A DNA stretch of 64,000 bases from Amphiura filiformis (lineage: Eukaryota; Echinodermata; Ophiuroidea; Amphilepidida; Amphiuridae): the NCBI RefSeq assembly GCF_039555335.1, contig NC_092635.1, positions 49,186,052-49,250,051 of the forward strand. The letters run 5' to 3'. How positions within the stretch are numbered: position 1 is the stretch's first letter; each line of letters opens with the position of its first letter. Shown here in pieces: positions 1 through 12,019 of this stretch. The notes under the pieces were generated by a model. It did no database searches. It saw only the letters and a list, made by a program, of their open reading frames with translations, and had not been told where the DNA came from. A program made the position numbers and the translations under genes.

Positions 1-283
1 CCCAGATCAACTCTAAGTTTTGGCAAAATTTTAGAATGTTGCTAACTCTAACTGGGTTTTATGAATAAGAATTAGCAATCAGCTAGGCTTAGCAGCTTGC
101 TAAAGTCAATTTTAGCTGTCAACTAGGCCTAGCGTGGTTTTATGAATATCAGCCCTGATCATTATGTATGATGCAAACTCATAGGTGTTGTGCGTTTGGC
201 AATTTGGGAGGGGTGGGTTCAAAATGACCCCATAGGATTATACGGTGGTCAAAATTTCAAATTGCTCAAATACCCCTTTCAAA

Positions 284-284
<1 letters not shown>

Positions 285-382
<98 letters not shown>

Positions 383-396
383 ATATATAAATAAAC
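285..396. repeat. (AAAT)n microsatellite
   Basis: A run of about 27 AAAT units, on the minus strand (TTTA)n. It follows the tRNA-like head of the left arm and matches a much shorter (TTTA)n near 1155-1184 in the right arm, so it looks like an expanded SINE-type tail. The reading frames through it are not genes. Confidence 0.95.
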
Positions 397-445
397 GAAA
401 AAATTGAAAACATTGTAGCGTAGCATTAAAATCATAATAACCATT

Positions 446-520
446 GCTGGCAGGCGGATTCGAACCAACGATATTGACAATACCAGTCTGATGCTCTACC
501 AATGAGCTATGTATTACAGC
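446..520 (-). repeat. tRNA-like sequence (left arm)
   Basis: On the minus strand this shows an A box (TAGCTCATTGGTAGAGC) and a B box (GGTTCGAATCC) at tRNA spacing. The acceptor stem pairs poorly, so it is a tRNA-derived repeat head rather than a working tRNA. Confidence 0.6.
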
Positions 521-691
521 ATCTAGTGATGAGGGTCGATTTTTTAGCGTATACAGTCTTTGTATGTGATCATGCCGCCTCGTGAAATAAATAAATATAA
601 AATCTCAATTTTTAATTTAAATTTACGTAGTAGTACGAATGTCAGCGGCGAATGTCAGGTTATTATTTCCCAGTCTTGAAAAAAAAATTGC

Positions 692-757
692 AGGCAGAGG
701 TGGGAATCGATCTCGGTACCTCCCGGTTAAAAAGCACTGTGCAAAACCACTAAGCCT
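692..757 (-). repeat. Possible tRNA-like remnant in the fold-back loop
   Basis: On the minus strand an A-box-like TTAGTGGTTTTGCAC is followed by a B-box-like GATCGATTCCC. The spacing suits a degraded tRNA-derived SINE head. It lies in the unpaired loop of the fold-back. Confidence 0.35.
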
Positions 758-1033
758 ACTAAATATCTGTTGTGAGATGCTTTACATTAATCTTTGATAT
801 TGCTTAATGGAACAAATCGCGGAATTAAATCAGTAATAAAAGAAGTATATTCTTATTTAGCGGCCAAATTGGATAAAAGGGGAAATATTTGTCCCTGCTC
901 TAAAGAAAATATAGGTTAGAAAATTATCAAATAAATTTAAATTAAAAATTGAGATTTTATATTTATTTATTTCACGAGGCGGCATCACAGACAAACACTG
1001 TATGCGCTAAAAACTCGACCCTCATTACTAGAT

Positions 1034-1104
1034 GATGGCATAGCTCAGTGTTAGAGCATCAGACTGGTAATGTCAATATCGTTGGTTCGAATCCGCCTGT
1101 CAGC
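1034..1104 (+). repeat. tRNA-like sequence (right arm)
   Basis: These 71 nt can be drawn as a cloverleaf: acceptor 1034-1040 against 1098-1104 with one mismatch, a perfect GCTC/GAGC D stem, an anticodon loop that would read GGT, and a T arm with TTCGAAT. The anticodon stem has two mismatches. This, and its presence in a repeated fold-back, argue for a tRNA-derived element head and not a functional tRNA-Thr. Confidence 0.6.
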
Positions 1105-1333
1105 AATGGTTATTATGATTTTAATGCTACGCTACAATTTGTTCAATTTTTTTTCGTTTATTTATTTATTTATTTATTTATTTAATAATTTGATATATTT
1201 GAAAGGGGTATTTGAGCAATTTGAAATTTTTACCCCCGTATAATCCTATGGGGTCATTTTGAACCCACCCCATCCCAAATTGCCAAACTTAACGCACAAC
1301 ACCTATGAGTTTAAATCATACATAATGATCAGT

Positions 1334-1965
1334 ACGTCCATCATGAATGAGTGGTCACTGCATTCATTTGGGAATGTGTAGGGACTGCAGCTTGATTCAG
1401 CATCCACAACATGATAATGTGTGCAGATGCTACATTATACACTTGTAGGCCTATGTTGTTGTTGGTGTATAAGTAATGGGCCTTGCAATTGAAATGCCTC
1501 AAGCTTTTAATCCGATATTCAGATTATCTATTTGTTTTCATGAATTGGAAGACATTCTTTGATGTATTACTGAGCTCAATGATCTGAAATTACTGGAGTG
1601 TGAGGTCAGCATAGTATTTTATTAACAGAAAGTATAGAGGCCCTGCATGAAATTATCGATTGGCTCCAAACAAAGGATTTGAGCCGGTGTCCTTCACCGT
1701 AGTTATGGCGGAGTGCAGTCCATTCAATCAAATGTTGTCATCAACCTATTTGATTGCAATCATGCTTTTGTTGAATGCATTTGAGTAGTCCGCCATATTT
1801 ACGGGATGATATGTCACATGCAAGGCATCTATTCTCCAAATTCATTTCCTAATGTATGTGAGAATGATACAATAATGACATGATGAACATAGTCATTGAT
1901 GCATCAGTTTTAAAATAGACTAGACGGTTACCATATTTGGCGGTTCTCGGCTGGGCGCGATTACC
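1334..1965. other. Intergenic stretch, nothing clear
   Basis: AT-rich sequence with no convincing coding frame or RNA. A short inverted pair (GTAGTTATGGCGGA near 1698 and TCCGCCATATTTAC near 1789) hints at a small old MITE. Confidence 0.4.
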
Positions 1966-2640
1966 AGGCTGATGGTGACATGCCCATACGACAGTTTTTA
2001 CTAATTTGACCTCACATGACCCCTGGCGACCCCAAATGACCTTCCAAAAATTTGGCTCTAAATGTTGACTGTACCCACCAAGTTTCATGCTCATACGACA
2101 GTTTTTAGTAATTTGACCTCAGATGACCCCTGGGTGACCTTGGATGACCCCAAAATGACCTAAACTTATAACTCTAAATGTTGACTGTACCCACCAAGTT
2201 TCATGTCCATATATGAGTTTTTATTAATATGACCTCAGATGACCTGTGGTGACCTTGGATGACCCCAAAATGACCTTCAAAAAATGTTGTTTTAAATGTT
2301 GACTGTACCTACCAAGTTTCATGCCCATACGACACTTTTTAGTAATTTGACCTCAGATGACCCCTGGGAGGGGACCCCGGTGTCAGATGACTTTAAAACG
2401 AACATAAACATCTTCTTGCCAGGACAGAACTACACCCACCCACCGAGTTTGAGCCTCGTACGACCTAGTTTCATGCCCATATGACAGTTTTAGTCATTTG
2501 ACCTCAAATGACCCCTTGAGGGGCCCCGGGGTCGGATGACTTAACGAACATAAACTTCTTCTTGCCAGGACAGAACTACACCCACCCACCGAGTTTGAGC
2601 CCCGTACGACCTACGACGGCCTCACATTAGCAGTCACAGA
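1966..2640. repeat. Old ~115 bp tandem repeat with TGACC motifs
   Basis: Five to six diverged units repeat CCCACCAAGTTTCATG, CGACAGTTTTTAGTAA and TTGACCTCAGATGACC with spacing of about 110-125 bp. The wording is related to the much younger ~120 bp repeat at 12.8-20.6 kb (CCACCCACCAAGTTTGAGCC, TGACCTCGGATGACC), so this is probably a diverged cousin of that family. Confidence 0.75.
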
Positions 2641-2922
2641 CAAAACCTAAATCTACAGAATATATCCATTACTCGTCGATACTCGAAAGAGCTCAAAATA
2701 AATAACTTAGAAAATTTTCTTGATGTCCTTTAACATGTTTCCATAGTTAACCATCGTTAGCCATGGATATCTATGCTGTAGAACTGACCGGTGACTAAGT
2801 CCGATTTATTGGGACGTCTATCGACCACTCGACGAGTAATGTTGTAGCCTTTATGGCGGATGTAGACCTAAATAACTTTCAAACAACAACTAAGAATTGT
2901 ATATACAGGATCGCTATAGTTT

Positions 2923-3176
2923 GATCAGGTCGTAATCGGCGGGCCTAAGTTATACTGACATCGCGGATTAATATCAATATTTTTTATTTTTGATAATTGT
3001 CTTGTAAAATCTCGCCAGAAGTATCACAAAATATTAATTGAAATCCCTTTCTACCTTCTTTAACATGCAAAATATAGACCATACTGTACATGTCAACTAT
3101 ATCACCCTTTTAACGTCGGTCTACTTTTCGGCGTTGTGGTAAAAGCCTAACAATTCCCGCCGATTACGAGCTGATC
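2923..3176. repeat. Small fold-back / MITE
   Basis: GATCAGGTCGTAATCGGCGG at 2923 is matched in inverted orientation at 3156-3176 with one mismatch. The interior does not pair. The area around it (2641-3530) holds no gene that I can support; another short inverted pair with core CTCGTCGA / TCGACGAG lies near 2671 and 2830. Confidence 0.55.
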
Positions 3177-3529
3177 AGCAATTATTCAATCCCCTTTGTT
3201 TTTTATATAATTTACGCCAATCTTTTAGAACAACACCTGTATCCATGATAAAAATTATCAACAGAAACACTATACATGTGTATGGCAGGTTGATTTCAAA
3301 AATTAATTTGAATCTTGATCATCAACGGGTGTTTTGTTGTTCTTCGAATATAATGTAATATTACATCTTCAGTATCAGGCTAATTTTTATCATTGGTAGT
3401 AGCAAAATTGTCTCGATTCCGTCATTCAATGTAACGTCTCTCTGAAAGTGCTTAATTTTGAAAGAAGTCCATTGCAACTACCAGTCAGATCGTATATTAA
3501 AAAATACATCGCAGTGATTTATAGTGGGT

Positions 3530-3920
3530 TACGCACAGGCACAACGCCTAGACGTTGATCTACAAGTCTCTGCATACTTTACAGGTTGTCGTTTACCACT
3601 ACGGCCCCATATCATTCCTCAAACTATTTGACACCAAAACAGGGAGTTGCAGCTAAGAAGCGCACACCCAAGACATTCCACAGTTGACCTTTGGAGTCAG
3701 AATCAGCTTTTCCGAGTTTCGTACGGGTTACAACAAGACAATTAGTAGTTAAGTTCCTTGTCCATGGTCCAAGGGAGGAAATTTTAAGCTACTTTGTCCA
3801 GGAGAATTTCAAGCTCAAACTCAAATTTTACACGAGAGCGCACTAGCCACCGACAGGGTTCGAACCCGCAACATCTCGCATCATTATAGTCGAACGTCTT
3901 ATCGATTGAGCTATTGATAA
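3530..3920 (-). repeat. tRNA-derived SINE
   Basis: The head at 3847-3920 (minus strand) has TAGCTCAATCGATAAGACG as A box and GGGTTCGAACCCTG as B box arm. Downstream on the same strand is a body with TTGGACCATGGACAAGGAAC, and it ends near 3530 with CCTGTGCGTAACCCACTA. The tRNA head plus a conserved-looking central part is the design of the deuterostome SINE groups; family assignment is tentative. It sits just downstream of the MYND gene's stop. Confidence 0.55.
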
Positions 3921-3982
3921 CAATAGTTTATGGTAAAATTATGTTCCTTTCAACGGTATAGTCTATAGATCTTCGTGATCGG

Positions 3983-6856
3983 TTAAGCAAAATGCCATTC
4001 CAGCATTCTTTCCATACCACGTATCGTGTTCACGTCGAGACGAGCATTGTATCGATAACGAAAAGGAACGACCTTGTTGGAGTTGCCACGTCGAAAGTCG
4101 CGTAGCTGTAGCCCTTCACTTTGCTTCACCGTCTGAAATGACGGCGGTTTTGTAGAAGGTGAACATTTGTTAACCGCCAGATATTCCGCCCTTAAGTAGC
4201 TAACAAACGAAACCATGTTGTTGAAGTATTCTTGGAAGGAATAAAGGCCTCTCTCCATAATTTCATTGCATTCCTCATACGTATACGTTGCCAATGAATC
4301 CAGTCTAGATAGCTTCTCTTCGTCATCACTGTAGATATCACGAACTGCCAACTTTACACACGAAACCATTTCAGCTGAACGTTGGGTTGAAGATGCTGTG
4401 TTTGGTCCGCCTGTAATTGCGAAAGGAATGAAGGAGTACCAATGCTGGTAATGAGTGATGACTGTGGAGCACTTGTTCTCATGATTAAGAAACGGTTTCA
4501 TCGCCTTCAACAAAGTTTGCGTTCCTGTAAGATCCGCAATATTTGACGTGAATATGCGATCAAATCGGTACGATTCTATGTCGAGACGTGCTGATAAGTC
4601 GAGACAGTTGCCTATTATGACGGATAAGCGTTGAGCCCCAGCCTTAATGCTTGCGATAATCTGTTTGATCTGATCCGATATGAAGGAATGAAACATTACA
4701 ACCATTGACTTGTTGTAATGGTGCTTCTTCACTTTCAGGTAATCCCATTCACCAAATGGCATCAGATACGATTCGATGCAATATACCAATCTACCAAACG
4801 TAAGGATTTCTTGGATAGTCACTTGGGACTTGAACATGTACCGGTAACCCGTCAATGTGGGATTGTCGTATTGAGGACTACGAGATCTTAAAATCGCACG
4901 AGAAATGAAATTTCCGTGTTTATCGTACTCCTCAAATGATGGTAGGAGCTCATTCCGTAAGCCCTTTCTGTACATCTTTATTCCTACATCAGCTTCTTGG
5001 TTTTCGTACAACATTTTCTGGCGTTGTTCTTGGAGATCAATGTAATTTGTATGACCTTTTTGACATTCTAACTCCAGCCAAGCTTTCCATACCTGGCGCA
5101 TGAGACACATATCTGCTTCGGTAAGGTTTAGAACTTCTCCAGTAACCTCACCAAGATCATCAGCTGAAAGACCTAGTAGTGATCTTAAGCAATCTACCAG
5201 AAACATGTAGTCTTCTTTAGGCAAATGAAGAGAGTACCAGATGGTGGTGATTCTTTCTGCAATGTTGGGGTCATCAGAGTGTGTTGTCATCATGTACAGT
5301 TGAAGCACATTTCTAGCTTGCACATATGGATCGAAATCGTTGAGAACGGTGTAAAGGGTGCCTTTGAACCCGTTCGGTAAAGATGTAACTGTATGAATCC
5401 AGTTTCTGAGATTACCGCAGCCTGCAGACAGAATGGAATAGCTAGCTTCCAGTGGATCTTGTTTTGGTGTCTTCGTTGATTTTATATCTTCGCTGCATAA
5501 TTCATTGCCAGGTAAATTCAACATATCAATAGCTAGTGCATTGCCAACATAATATGGAGATTGCACTACTTTCTCGGAGTGGCTATTAAATTTAACTTTG
5601 AGGGATGTAGCTGCTTCTTTGATTTCTTGTGTGCGTTCTTGACAACTTGGCTTATGGTCTTTCCAGTGCTGCCGTTGACATGTTTCTGCGCAGTACCAGG
5701 CATTGCAACATGCTGAACACTGGTAATAAATAAACAAAAACAAAGGATAAAGATAAGAAACTATTCGGAAGGAACCAGCTTAAATGGTGTCTATTGAATC
5801 TAGAACACAGTAGGCTATATGCCTGGTATGTCTACAGTTTGTCCGCTCTGAAGTACAAAGTGACAACGCGCGTGTATACAGCGCGTTGAATGTGCGTAGT
5901 GCTGCGTCTCTGCTGCAGGTATGTGTGCCTTCAAAGTCGGCACAATGTGTGCGTCCGCGTCGATACTTTGTACTTCAGAGTAGACAGACTGTAGTAATTC
6001 GTTTAATCGACAATCTGTACGTATAAACCGCGGATATGAATGAAGTCAAATTTTCACACCTCACTGTTGCTTTATTATGATAATTTCTTAGAAACAAAAA
6101 GGATCATTTTAGTAGTATGTTCATTAGCCTTGACTTCCTTTATTCTTAAATGGACAAATTCTGTGCATTTTCGTTGTCTCCTCGTTCATTTTAACACGTG
6201 CAAAATCTTCAAAACTGGCTAAATCCGCGATCTCGCTTCGACACAGGAGAGTGATTTTGAATAGATAGACGGGCGTACTATCACGGCGTTTGGAAATCGC
6301 AATCTCTCTATTATCATTTAAATCACTTCATGGACATTTCAATACAAAGTTACAACTAATACGTATGCTGGTTTTCATTTTACTATGGGAAGCGTCTAAA
6401 TGTTCTACAAATGTATTTCAAACGATGCGATGTCAAAATGTGTCACGGGCTGTGGAAACGTTCCAGTTATGTGTTCTAAGAACTGTATATGAGCTGATGA
6501 TTGTTCAAAACGTATTCAAACCTTTTGGAAACGTGCCTTCATGAACGTTACTGTGACAACCTTAAATGGGGACGGAAGGCCAAAATGCCGGCAAAATATT
6601 ATATATATTTTTATATATTTTTACCAGTTTAAAAACTTGTACTTAAAATTCATACCATTAGTTGCCTAGACACTTCGAGGCATTTTGGATTTGAGCACTG
6701 CTTCGGTCTCCATTCTTCGCATTCTGGTGTGTGTCTCCACTGATCACGAAAACGACATATTTCGCTGCAGTACTTGGCTTCGCCGCACGAAAAACAAGGA
6801 ACTTCCTTTTCGATTGGGTTTTCACATCGCCAACAACAACCAACCTTGACATCCAT
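3983..6856 (-). CDS. Double-MYND zinc finger protein with DUF4470/DNAAF3-like body (copy 1, intact)
   Basis: Two exons are joined in phase 0: exon 1 6856-6656 (start ATG 6856, donor GTATGA) and exon 2 5719-3983 (acceptor TTTATTACCAG), giving about 645 residues. Exon 1 encodes a complete MYND-type finger (CWRC, CFSC, YCSEIC, H, C) and the first Cys pair of a second finger. Exon 2 opens with the rest of that finger (CSACCNAWYC, C, H, C). A DUF4470-like region follows, with SAGCGNLRNWIHT and LNDFDPYVQARN, and then a long conserved body. DUF4470 is known from dynein assembly factor DNAAF3 and from MYND proteins; its glycine motif resembles methyltransferase folds, but no activity can be claimed. 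The intron position and phase are the same in the 22.2 kb paralog, which supports this model. The protein is probably cytoplasmic; no signal peptide or membrane segment is seen. Confidence 0.85.
5835..5991. repeat. Tc1/mariner-type MITE in the intron of copy 1
   Basis: A 157 bp element with near-perfect terminal inverted repeats of about 28 bp that begin CAGTTTGTCCGCTCTGAAGT and CAGTCTGTCTACTCTGAAGT. It is flanked by TA on both sides (5833-5834 and 5992-5993). TA target duplication and CAGT ends are typical of Tc1/mariner-derived MITEs. Confidence 0.8.
6005..6310 (+). repeat. Dispersed repeat shared with 19.8/20.6-20.8 kb
   Basis: This intronic segment (ATGAATGAAGTCAAATTTT, GGAGAGTGATTTTGAATAGA and more) reappears in the same orientation at 19,830-19,880 plus 20,570-20,800. 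There it is split by a 0.7 kb repeat element, so this copy serves as the empty site. The two hosts' genes are in opposite orientation, so it is more likely an old dispersed repeat than part of the gene duplication. Confidence 0.65.
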
Positions 6857-6997
6857 TGTCTGAGATAGAATGAGATTTAAACAATTTACATGTGTTAACA
6901 TTCTTCAAAAATATATTGTTTTCAAAATATGGAATAAAAGGTTATTAAACATAATACATGTATTAAAGCATGTTCTTGTGGAAGGGTTTTTTGGGTA

Positions 6998-9077
6998 GGG
7001 GGCATGCAGTCAGACAACCTGTCACAATCTCATAATTTAAGAACCAAACAAAAACTTTATTAATTTCATGTATGGTTCATCCACCATGTTTGCTAGTATT
7101 GTTGTTTAATTGCTCTTAAGATTTTGTGGATATTGCATTGTATGGTCATTTTAAGACTGTAATATTAAGCCAAAGCCAAACAAAAATAACGTAGTGCGAC
7201 GGGACGGAAATTTGATACATATTTTAATCTATATCATTTTAGCTGTTGGTATTTCAGATATTTCAGCTACAATGTCTTGCCATGGCAATGAAAATAAACG
7301 GGTGCGACAGGACGGATTGATATCTTGGTTTTTGTGAACATGTGACATTTGTGAATATTTTATCAACAGCTAATGGAGATCAATTTCATTTTCAGTGTAG
7401 ATAAAAACTTCAATTACCCTTCTCTTATTGACAAAAAAAGTGGCAAGACCTAAATATTGGAAATTAGCGAAAACATTTTGGCAAAATATTTTGTCAACTC
7501 TTAATCACGTTAATATTATTATGTTAAAATGTTTTGTATTAAGTTTTAAAAATGTTATTAAAATAACTAAACATTTAATAGTTTTCTGTAAAACATTTGT
7601 GTTTGCTAGGCCACTGTTACCCGTCTGTCTTAGTTGGTTACACATTTTTATGATCGTAGGCTTGTGGGGGGAATTTCTGAAATGAATGGTGACATTACTG
7701 TGATAATTGAGAAATATGTTTGCTAAAAATAAAAATAGGTCTACATATAATAGGCTATAGGCCTATAATAAAATGTGAGCATGAATCAATGGTAGACATG
7801 TAGCAAATAACGAATTATTCCCGTTGGTCTACATGCATAAAAATAGATTTTACTAAAACACTATAACAAATTCAAAACCCGAAGCAAAATTATGACACTA
7901 AGGCAAGCGGGATGGCTGAATATTTGTCCAGTTTTAGCTATTTCACAATGTAACTGCAGTGTACTTCTAGAAAGCCAACAATCGCATTTATTTCCACAGG
8001 TCTTCTATCTAAATCTAAATCTAAACAAATACTCAATAAAATCGCAAAAGCGACATCTAATTGAGAAGAAAAATGGCCTACGACGAAAACACAAATACTT
8101 TTAGAGAATACAGATTAAACATTAAGTTACATTACATTATTACATAGTGCAGTTTTGAAGTGTTGAATACTACAAGACTCTAGAGCAGATGATGGTAGGT
8201 TATTCCATTCTGATATGGTATTTGGAAAGAAACTGTTTGTACACATTTGATGATACTTTCATGGACCGGAACTTCAGAGGATGATATTGTCTGGTGCTTG
8301 TGACGGTTTGCCTGTGAATATAATCAGGAATTGGAATTGCTATATCTTCTGATTGGATTTTATACATAGTTGCAAGACGGATATTTTTTCGGCGTTCTTG
8401 TAGTGTGGGCCAATTTAACTCATTTAGAATGCTAGTTACGGTACCTTCGGTTCTTTTATAGTTATTAACCACAAACCTAGCTGCTCTGCGCTGCACCATT
8501 TCTATTTTTTGGATATTAGATGTTGTATATGGATCCCATACAGCGCAGGCAAATTCTAAATGAGGACGAACAAGAGCTATGTACATTTGTTGTTTGATGG
8601 ACTTGGGACAACGGTGTAAATTTCTACGTATAAACCATAGGGCTCTGTTCGCCTTGGCGACAATATTATTTATATGCAGTCACCATTTTAAATTATGAGA
8701 TATTTCGACGCCCAAGTATGCATGATGAGTCACACCTTCAAGAATTTCATTTCCCATACTATAAGTACATACAATTGGATGACGCTTTGTGGTGACTCTA
8801 AGTGTTTTACATTTGGAGATATTGAAACTCATTTGCCATTTGTTTGACCATTTGTACAGTGATGTAAGGTCAGTTTGCAGGATGTCGTTATCATTAGGTG
8901 TTCTGATAACCCTATAAAGGAGGCAATCATCTGCAAAAAGACGAATACGGGTTGAACTGTCTATGTGGGAGGCAATGTCGTTTATGTAAACCAAAAACAT
9001 CAAAGGGCCTAACACCGTACCCTGCGGGACACCAGATAGAACTTGGGCCGGTTGGGCTGATTCGCCATCAACGAAAA
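6998..9077 (-). mobile_element. LINE fragment, tandem unit 1 (CR1/L2-like RT, dead)
   Basis: On the minus strand from 9074 the sequence encodes the end of a reverse transcriptase: SGVPQGTVLGPL, the catalytic FADDCLLY box, and a C-terminal region with VRPHLEFACAVWDPY and QRRAARFV. One in-frame TGA at 8680-8682 breaks it; the frame continues on both sides (KANRALWFIRRNLHRCP between 8679 and 8587). A (GATTTA)n-like tail lies near 8008-8028. The sequence down to 6998 is noncoding and is repeated with >99% identity in unit 2. The domain set suits CR1/L2/Daphne-type non-LTR elements. Confidence 0.85.
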
Positions 9078-11990
9078 GGGGGCATGCAGTCAGACAACCT
9101 GTCACAATCTCATAATTTAAGAACCAAACAAAAACTTTATTAATTTCATGTATGGTTCATCCACCATGTTTGCTAGTATTGTTGTTTAATTGCTCTTAAG
9201 ATTTTGTGGATATTGCATTGTATGGTCATTTTAAGACTGTAATATTAAGCCAAAGCCAAACAAAAATAACGTAGTGCGACGGGACGGAAATTTGATACAT
9301 ATTTTAATCTATATCATTTTAGCTGTTGGTATTTCAGATATTTCAGCTACAATGTCTTGCCATGGCAATGAAAATAAACGGGTGCGACAGGACGGATTGA
9401 TATCTTGGTTTTTGTGAACATGTGACATTTGTGAATATTTTATCAACAGCTAATGGAGATCAATTTCATTTTCAGTGTAGATAAAACTTCAATTACCCTT
9501 CTCTTATTGACAAAAAAAAGTGGCAAGACCTAAATATTGGAAATTAGCGAAAACATTTTGGCAAAATATTTTGTCAACTCTTAATCACGTTAATATTATT
9601 ATGTTAAAATGTTTTGTATTAAGTTTTAAAAATGTTATTAAAATAACTAAACATTTAATAGTTTTCTGTAAAACATTTGTGTTTGCTAGGCCACTGTTAC
9701 CCGTCTGTCTTAGTTGGTTACACATTTTTATGATCGTAGGCTTGTGGGGGGAATTTCTGAAATGAATGGTGACATTACTGTGATAATTGAGAAATATGTT
9801 TGCTAAAAATAAAAATAGGTCTACATATATAATAGGCTATAGGCCTATAATAAAATGTGAGCATGAATCAATGGTAGACATGTAGCAAATAACGAATTAT
9901 TCCCGTTGGTCTACATGCATAAAAATAGATTTTACTAAAACACTATAACAAATTCAAAACCCGAAGCAAAATTATGACACTAAGGCAAGCGGGATGGCTG
10001 AATATTTGTCCAGTTTTAGCTATTTCACAATGTAACTGCAGTGTACTTCTAGAAAGCCAACAATCGCATTTATTTCCACAGGTCTTCTATCTAAATCTAA
10101 ATCTAAACAAATACTCAATAAAATCGCAAAAGCGACATCTAATTGAGAAGAAAAATGGCCTACGACGAAAACACAAATACTTTTAGAGAATACAGATTAA
10201 ACATTAAGTTACATTACATTATTACATAGTGCAGTTTTGAAGTGTTGAATACTACAAGACTCTAGAGCAGATGATGGTAGGTTATTCCATTCTGATATGG
10301 TATTTGGAAAGAAACTGTTTGTACACATTTGATGATACTTTCATGGACCGGAACTTCAGAGGATGATATTGTCTGGTGCTTGTGACGGTTTGCCTGTGAA
10401 TATAATCAGGAATTGGAATTGCTATATCTTCTGATTGGATTTTATACATAGTTGCAAGACGGATATTTTTTCGGCGTTCTTGTAGTGTGGGCCAATTTAA
10501 CTCATTTAGAATGCTAGTTACGGTACCTTCGGTTCTTTTATAGTTATTAACCACAAACCTAGCCGCTCTGCGCTGCACCATTTCTATTTTTTGGATATTA
10601 GATGTTGTATATGGATCCCATACAGCGCAGGCAAATTCTAAATGAGGACGAACAAGAGCTATGTACATTTGTTGTTTGATGGACTTGGGACAACGGTGTA
10701 AATTTCTACGTATAAACCATAGGGCTCTGTTCGCCTTGGCGACAATATTATTTATATGCAGTCACCATTTTAAATTATGAGATATTTCGACGCCCAAGTA
10801 TGCATGATGAGTCACACCTTCAAGAATTTCATTTCCCATACTATAAGTACATACAATTGGATGACGCTTTGTGGTGACTCTAAGTGTTTTACATTTGGAG
10901 ATATTGAAACTCATTTGCCATTTGTTTGACCATTTGTACAGTGATGTAAGGTCAGTTTGCAGGATGTCGTTATCATTAGGTGTTCTGATAACCCTATAAA
11001 GGAGGCAATCATCTGCAAAAAGACGAATACGGGTTGAACTGTCTATGTGGGAGGCAATGTCGTTTATGTAAACCAAAAACATCAAAGGGCCTAACACCGT
11101 ACCCTGCGGACACCAGATAGAACTTGGGCCGGTTGGGCTGATTCGCCATCAACGACAACTTTCTGCGTTCTATTCATTAACCAATTTTGTATCCATTTCC
11201 AGATTGAACCCTTATACCATAATGGTCTAGCTTCTTAAGCAGTCGTTGATGCGGGACGGTGTCGAAGGCCTTTTGAAAATCGAGAATTTGTAGATCTGTT
11301 TGCAAGCTATTATCAAGATTTCGTGCAAGGTCTTCTATGGTAATTATCAATTGAGATTCACAGCTATGGTTTGATCTAAATCCATGTTGAAAGTCAGAAA
11401 GAATATTGTATTTTTCTAAATGAGACATTATATGACGAAAGAGAATGTGCTCCATGATTTTGCATGTGACTGACGTGAGGGACACTGGCCTGTAATTGGC
11501 CGGATTGTTTTTGGCCCCTTTTAAAAATTGCCGTAATATTGGCAGTAAGCCAGTCACAGGGGATGTCACCTGTTTCAAGTGATTGGGAAAATATAAACTT
11601 GATAATGGGAGCCAGTTCCTGATTGAACTCTTTCAGTATATATGAAGATACTCCATCAGGTCCGGAGGCTTTCTTTGGATTTATGTCCTCAAGGAGTTTT
11701 CTCACTCCTTCTGTATCTATTGTCAAATTATTGATAGTGGGGAAAGGATCACCTTCCATTTTGGGTATTTCCGTGGTGTCTTCAATTGTAAAGACACTCG
11801 AATACTGGTAACTGAGGGCTTCTGCCTTACTTTTGCTGCTGGATATTTCAACTCCATCCACATTAAGTGTTGCAACTCCACAACTCTCACGCCGGATTGT
11901 TTTGACGTGGGACCAGAATCTTTTCCCAACAGTTGTACTCCCTGTGTTGGGCGATTCATCTACCAGACCCCTCAGATAATCATTTTTGGA
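9078..11990 (-). mobile_element. LINE fragment, tandem unit 2 with longer RT (dead)
   Basis: Positions 9078-11155 repeat unit 1 almost exactly, including the same TGA (10,762-10,764). This copy extends further 5': NPKKASGPDGVSSYILK, ANYRPVSLTSVTCKIMEH and FDTVPHQRLLKKLDHYG are RT motifs read from 11,861 to 11,180. Frame breaks occur near 11,517, near 11,205 and at about 11,107, where one G is missing compared with unit 1. The 5' end (ORF1 and endonuclease) is absent. It is a 5'-truncated, inactive non-LTR retrotransposon. Confidence 0.85.
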
Positions 11991-12019
11991 TCATTCTTGC
12001 GGTTACATATCAATTTGTA

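Larger units (their letters stand above)
155..1333. repeat. Large fold-back (inverted repeat) element
   Basis: The left arm (about 155-630) is the reverse complement of the right arm (about 928-1333). The outer ends read GATCATTATGTATGAT on the left and the complement on the right, and the inner ends share a stretch around CACGAGGCGGCAT. A loop of about 300 bp separates the arms. Each arm holds a tRNA-like sequence and a TTTA-type microsatellite. The arms differ mainly in microsatellite length. It could be one fold-back transposon or two copies of one composite SINE in opposite orientation. Confidence 0.8.

Noticed and set aside
238..502. Minus-strand frames with poly-(FIYL)
   Set aside because: Translation of the (AAAT)n microsatellite.
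1034..1104. Functional tRNA-Thr
   Set aside because: The anticodon stem has mismatches and the sequence sits inside a repeated fold-back with a second degraded copy.
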